A program made the translations under genes and the position numbers. This document shows positions 58,516 through 64,000 of a stretch of 64,000 bases of DNA, piece by piece. The stretch comes from Stomorhina lunata (taxonomy: Eukaryota; Arthropoda; Insecta; Diptera; Rhiniidae). Under the pieces are notes generated by a model that was given only the letters and a program-made list of their open reading frames with translations, ran no database searches and was not told where the DNA came from. Position 1 is the first letter of the stretch. Each line of letters begins with the position of its first letter. The stretch is from the NCBI GenBank assembly GCA_933228675.1, contig OW121742.1:126767983-126831982 (forward strand). The letters are read 5' to 3'.

Positions 58516-60630
58516 CTATCATAGCTTAGAACGAACTATTCGCAAACATTTCTGAGGCTGTTTTTGCATATTTTAAGCTTCAATAAATAATATTAAAAAT
58601 TGCTTCAAATTTCATTAAACAATTTCGTAAAATATAATAAATAATATAGAGACAACAATAAAACTTCTGTAGCACTTAACTCAATATGTTGTTGAACCGT
58701 ATTCAATCAATGGCCCAAGCTATCAACAATTATTTTTATTTAATTAAGGCTGAGTAAGTAATTAAATACAATATTGTTGTTTAATATCAAACGATGATGA
58801 ACAGCAGAAAAAAAGCTTTTATTGTTGTGGTATCTGCATTGATAACAACACAACTGCGGATTATTGGCAAGCTCTTGAAAGTATGCAATAAAATGAGAAG
58901 TGCAGTAGCAATAGCACTAGAGCAGCAGCACTATCGGATAAATATAATATCAGAAAATAATACCAGAAAAATACCATCAGCAGTATAGCTTCTAGGGTAG
59001 AGTAAATGACAGTGAAAATGTTGTTTTTATCAGCTACAAAAGCTTTATTACTACTCGTTCTGCCATGGATTTATGTTGTATGTATGAATATTGTAAATGT
59101 AATACTTAATTTTGGCTCTGCTACAAAATTTTCACCAAAATAAAAATAAAAACCTTATCATGACTATAAAATTCATATATATTTTGCCATTATTAACTTT
59201 ATGGAAATCCAGAGAAACGCAGTTTTATAGTTATGGGGGAAAAAGAGGTGGGAAATAGAGAAATTATAATTAGAGATCTGCACTGTGTTTTCAAGATTTT
59301 TTAATTTTGAGTTATGGTGAAGTGCAGAGATTATTTGATGAAGAAATAGTGTTGTTTACTCCCTTACCGGTTGTAGGTACTTCCAACAAGCAGTCAAACT
59401 TCTCAAGTTGTAGATAAAAGTACTTGGATGTTAGTAAAAATTAAACAAACACATTAAATATACAGCAATAGTTTTTAAATTATTGTCAAATCGTTTGTTT
59501 ATAACCATATGAATATCAAAAGTTAGGTCTTGTTTGGAATCCAAGTGTATTTGTGCAGCTCTTTAATTCATATCTAAATGTGTATGAATGTTGGTAAATT
59601 TCTACATGTAAATATCATATCGGCATACACATAATTGTGTGGCATACTTTATGGCTGTTACTAAACAATTGTTATTATCTGTTAAAAACAACCGCAACTG
59701 AAACCCTAAAACATACAAACAAACGAATTACCCTTAAATACATACACATGTGGTAATGGCAAAAACCAAAAAACTCTATTACCAAAACAATAATAACAAA
59801 GAAAAGGCTTTTGACCTTAAATTCAACAAAAGAGTGTGTAATAAAATACACAAATATACAATAATAAAACTCTCAATTCAAATACACATAAATTCCATAC
59901 AGATACAGAAACATTGAATTATATTCAAACTCCCACCATTTTCTTAAACAAATACAAAGTGAACATATAGTATTTAAATACTTTATTTCAAAAATACAAA
60001 GTTTTCATCTCTTTCTTAAAGTAATTTGAATTACGAAGGTTAGGTGATAAGTCCAAGAACTAGAATAACACAAAATAGGAAATAAAATAAGAATAAACTC
60101 TAGGATGAACCAACGCACACTCTCAGTATATCGTTTAAAATATCGTTTTAGGATAATGGCTCATAATGAAATAGCTTTTTTGGATATTGAGTTCAGTTAT
60201 TTATTACCTTAAAGTCTACATCAATCATCCATTTTATATTTTTACAAACACTAATTAATATTAAGCTTATATTAAGGAAATTTAACTTCTTTATGGTTAA
60301 CCTTTAATTTTTTATGATTTCTTTCTAATAGCCTTTTAAATATATAATTAAAAGTCTTTCTTTTAATGGGATTGCTAATCAAAATCTCTATAAATAAGCC
60401 ATTACTTGGAAACAGCTCAGATTTTTTCATAGTCTTATTTAGATACTTTGTCTTTATTTTACTATCCCTTAATTAATATAATACAAAAATACTTAAGAAA
60501 GTCCAAGACCTCAAAAGAAGGGAGTTAATGTTGTCATAAAAATAAATTCAAGAAAATTGTGAAAGTTTCTTAATCAAAGGATGAATGAGTACTATTTTCT
60601 ATTAAAAAAAAAAAAAAATTATGAAATACA
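58516..60630. other. Low-copy AT-rich DNA
   Basis: No gene is called. The 64-codon frame at 58794-58988 starts with ATG but shows no familiar motif. ACATAC-rich simple sequence lies near 59740-59900. Confidence 0.4.
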
Positions 60631-61690
60631 ATTTTTGCCTTAAAATTTTTATTGAAAAATTAAATTATTATATCGTATAAATTAGTTTTATCAGTACTGT
60701 GGAGTATTCTCGAATTTGAACTTTTATTAGATTTTAAAAATATTTGGTTTCAACTTAATAAAAAATATTTTGAAAATTTTTATCCAAAATTAATATCAAT
60801 CATACGCACTGTCTGCCAAGATTATAAATTTGAATATATTGGGATTTTCGGAATGTAACTTCGAGTTAACGCTACCTTTTTGATGGTAGCATGACTCCAA
60901 GCTCACAAAATACTTGGTCTTTGAAGTAGCTGTATAACTCGAAGTCGACAGATCTAGTGAATATGGTAGAAACACAATTTTTTCGCCTTAAAATTTTTAA
61001 TGAAAAATTAAATTATTATATCGTTTATACTAGTTTTATTAGTACTGTGAAGTGTTCCCGAATTTGAATTTTTGTTAGATTTTAAAAATATTTGGTTTGA
61101 ACTTAATAAAAAATATTTTGAAAATTTTAATCTTAAATTAATATCAATCATACGCACTGTCTGCCAATATTAAAAATTTGAATATATTGGGTTTTTCGGA
61201 ATGTAATTGTGAGTTTTTTTTTTAGGGAAAATTAAAGACAAATTTTGAAGATAGCCTTAACGCTAATTTTTTGATAGTATCATGACTCCAAGCTCACAAA
61301 ATACTTGGTCTTTGAAGTAGCTCTATAATTTGAAGTCGTAGAAACACAATTTTTCGCCTTATAATTTTTAATGAAAAATTAAATTATTATATCGTTTATA
61401 TTAGTTTTATTAGTACTGTGGAGTGTTTCCGAATTTGAAGTTTTTATTAGATTTTAAAAATATTTGGTTTAAATTAAATAAAAAAATATTTTAAAAATTT
61501 TCATCTAAAATTAATATCAATCATACGCACTGTCTGCCATTATTAAAAATTTGAATATATTTGGTTTTTCGGAACATAATTTCGAGATTTTTTGAGGAAA
61601 AAATGAAAGACTGATTTCGAACATAGCCTTGGCTCTACTTTTCTGATAGCAGCATGACTCCAAACTCAAAAATATTTGGCCTTTGATAGC
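60631..61690 (+). repeat. Three tandem units of ~355-370 bp
   Basis: Units start at about 60637, 60985 and 61358 with GCCTTA, AATTTTT and ATTAAATTATTATATCG. Each contains AGTACTGTGGAGT, AAAATATTTGGTTT, AATATCAATCATACGCACTG and CATGACTCCAA. Units 2 and 3 carry a ~45 bp segment (GGAAAATTAAAGACAAATTT and similar) missing from unit 1. By-eye identity is around 80-85%, so the triplication is not recent. Confidence 0.85.
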
Positions 61691-62000
61691 AAGAAACAGA
61701 TACAGGCTACTTCAAATGTAAAAACCTTTTCATTTGAAGTAGATGTAAAATTTGAAGGAGTCATATCTTATAAATAAGGTGGTCATCACCACATTTTGAT
61801 GGATACTAGGTTTAAAAAATCTTCTTGTTCCATGCGTTCCAAAAAGAAAAAATACCACTACATTTTCAGTCGGAAAAATAATTTAAGTACAGAACAACCC
61901 TTTCTAATGTGTTCCATATGTATTCGTTTTGGGTTCTCTAGATTGTTTTCGAATTTGAAATTTTGTTAGATTTTTACAAATATTTTAAATATGAATACAT
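61691..62000. other. Low-copy stretch with a short perfect palindrome
   Basis: CTACTTCAAATG at 61707-61718 pairs exactly with CATTTGAAGTAG at 61731-61742 around a 12-base loop. Otherwise nothing is recognised. Confidence 0.5.
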
Positions 62001-62199
62001 ATCTGTGGCTTGGTGCTAAAAGGGGTAATGTAAATTTTATGCTGTTTTGCAATAATCATTGTATTAGATTCCCTGTTTTACCGTCTTTTGTTAAGCTCCA
62101 ACAGCAAATCTCAGATTTATATGGATAATAAAAACTGTAAATTAAAATTTCTCAAAACTATTTTTTTGACATTGGCCCTTTTATCACCAAGCCACAGAT
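62001..62199. mobile_element. Short TIR element (family M1), copy 2 (empty site)
   Basis: Terminal inverted repeats ATCTGTGGCTTGGTGC...ACCAAGCCACAGAT with internal matches to 41883-42187 (GCTGTTTTG, TTGTATTAGATTCCCT, GCTCCAACAGC, TCTCAAAACTA). It is 199 bp, slightly internally deleted and lacks the 43 bp retroposon fragment of copy 1. The 62-codon frame across it is not a gene. Confidence 0.85.
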
Positions 62200-63600
62200 A
62201 TTTAAACAGAAAATGTCAGAGTGCACATTTTGCCCGTTTTAATTTGGGTTTGTGGCTTATGCCTTGGGATGGCTAAATAACTAAAGAAAAATCCACTAAA
62301 TGCAAATTGCAGAATTATTATTACATTGATCTAATCATTTGCATGTTTTCCTTATAAATGTTAAGTGTTATTTCTCGCTGTATCGTGACATCTATCTACA
62401 ACATGTATTTCACTTTCCAATATAATTATCGAAAATACATGCGATTTAAGGTATCATGACATGCCACTGCGGTCTAATTAAATTGTAAACATTTGCTAAA
62501 TGTGTGAACAGACATTAAATATACATAAATACATGACACATTAACACACAATACATATGAATATGTAAAATATAACAATATGCTTTATAATGGTTGTATG
62601 ATTAGAAAAACCCAATTGACCAGAGTGTATGTAGACAAATACATTTCCAAATAGTTCTTAGACTAAAACTTGAGTTTTACCTTTAATTTTTAATATCTAA
62701 TAATTTTTTCTTTCATATATGAAAATTTTTGGAAATATTAAAAAAATAGTTTTTGAATGTTTGGTCATTTGGTTTTTCTTTACACCATAAATTTCTAGAA
62801 ATTTAATAAATTTCTAGAAATTTAATGATCATAAATTTAGATATTGAGTTAAATGTTCAAATAGTTACGTTGCAACATGTAACTATTGGCATTAAATTAA
62901 CATCAGTTAAAACTAAACCATTGACTCCATTCAACACAATGTGTTTATTATGATAATACGTGGTTTCTGCTATGTATTTGTTTTGGCCAACAAGGCACAC
63001 ACACACTCTAATATTGCTTCTACATATGTATGTAGGTATAATGTCCATTGTTATGAAACACGTTGAATTTTGTAATCTAATTAAAGTCATATTCATTCTG
63101 GATTTATTGATACGTAACGTGAAAACCTAAAACCATAGCTGGCAGCTACTGAAGAGAATATGTTTAAACTTATTTTGTTGAATTAGTATGTACTTGACCA
63201 GAGTCCATAGAAACCAAATTTGTTAGTAAACTGTAATGAAATTTTATGACTAAAACTGATTTAGTTTGTTATATCATTTGATAGAGGTTTTGGGGTTTAT
63301 AGTAAATTGTGCACAGGGAATTATTATATAAAATGGCAATTATTTAGAAAGGCTGTAGTAAAACGACATTAAAAGTTAAAAGTTTTGGCAAGATATTAAA
63401 AAATTTAAGGGTAATGGTATTTGTTTTGAAAATTAGTCCTTAATTAATCACGGAATTTAGCAGAGGTCATATAATTGACTTTCTTTATAAATCATCTGAA
63501 TCTTCTTAAAAAGGCTTTAAATCGGATAATAGGAAACAAGAACCCAGAGTTAGTCCCTTCCGGTACGACGGTTCAAGAAAAGTTAAGAAAAAATATTTTC
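62200..63600. other. Low-copy AT-rich DNA
   Basis: No gene is identified. A small tandem of TTTCTAGAAATTTAAT occurs at about 62790-62825. Frame 62857-63096 (-) has no recognised motif. Confidence 0.4.
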
Positions 63601-64000
63601 TCATCTCAAAGCTGAGTCATCTTAAAATTCTGAGTCATCTCAAAATGCTGAGTCATCTCAAAATACTGAGTCATCTTAAAATGCTGAGTCATCTCAATAT
63701 GCTGAGTTATCTTGAACTGCTCAGTAATCACAAAATGCTGAGTCATCTCAAAATTCTGAGTCATCTTTAAATGCTGAGTCATCTCAAAATGATGAGTCAT
63801 CTTAAAAATCTGAGTCATCTCAAAATGCTGAGTCAATTTATAATGCTGAGTCATTTCAAATGTTGAGTCACCTCAAGGTGCTAAGTCATCTCAAAATGCT
63901 GAGTCATCTTAAAATGCTGAGTAATCTCAAAATGCTGAGTCATCTCAAAATGTTGAGTCATCTTGAACTACTGATTCATCTCAAAATGATGAGTCATCTC
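63601..64000 (+). repeat. 18 bp tandem repeat carrying TGAGTCA, open at the window end
   Basis: About 22 units of CTGAGTCATCTCAAAATG, most keeping TGAGTCA. The array continues past 64000. Period 18 gives an 82-codon minus frame of MTQHFE-like hexapeptides, a repeat artefact in absence of flanking coding sequence. Confidence 0.92.

Overview
The window is eukaryotic, extremely AT-rich and almost entirely repetitive. I find no convincing host protein-coding gene, rRNA or functional tRNA in 64 kb. The repeat types (a tRNA-headed SINE with a (TA)n tail, short TIR elements, decayed LINE reverse transcriptase, kilobases of short-period satellite) suggest an insect, most likely a higher fly (Diptera). 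That assignment is inference from repeat style and base composition. The region is either heterochromatin-like intergenic DNA or the inside of a very large intron.

The most notable content is a dispersed ~280-310 bp repeat 'core' that carries a recognisable type I hammerhead ribozyme. It has CTGANGA, a stem II, GAAA, a very short palindromic ACGCGT stem III, the GTC cleavage triplet, and a stem I that closes around it. Copies lie at 8.4 kb (-), 12.2 kb (-), 12.5 kb (+), 23.9 kb (+) and 57.9 kb (+). There is a core-mutated copy at 10.5 kb (+) and a copy cut by the window edge at 1 (-). Every copy sits beside or inside arrays of a ~29-31 bp satellite. Small stem III hammerheads are known from Penelope-like retroelements and retrozymes, but no reverse transcriptase of that type is visible here.

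Layout. 1-1.27 kb: core plus satellite A. 1.27-7.2 kb: low-copy AT-rich DNA with a 654 bp tandem duplication. 7.2-13.2 kb: a mosaic of satellite A, hammerhead cores and conserved end modules, including a 280 bp-arm inverted pair of cores. 15.4-17.6 kb: a 12 bp satellite with higher-order structure, and a decayed inverted array of the same motif at 14.3 kb. 19.4-21.4 kb: satellite C (31 bp). 23-25.3 kb: satellite A plus core. 27.9-30.6 kb: satellite A with a ~550 bp higher-order repeat. 32.8-39.7 kb: four arrays of satellite B (31 bp). 41.9-47.2 kb: short TIR elements and a nested stack in which a TIR element of 4.2 kb sits in a SINE that sits in a MITE. 48.5-49.6 kb: degenerate ~34 bp repeat. 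49.7-50.9 kb: a mosaic element with a perfect 152 bp-arm hairpin. 53.0-54.6 kb: a second satellite C array with an internal orientation switch. 56.7-58.5 kb: satellite A plus a divergent core. 60.6-61.7 kb: three tandem ~360 bp units. 63.6 kb to the end: an 18 bp repeat carrying TGAGTCA.

Satellites A, B and C have different sequences but share a ~31 bp period. Each is built from a palindromic block plus a spacer, and A and B share the same 16 bp palindrome TTTTTCTATAGAAAAA. Modules that flank satellite A (called E1, E2, E3 and H below) recur in different combinations. This suggests that satellite and hammerhead core move or recombine together as composite elements.
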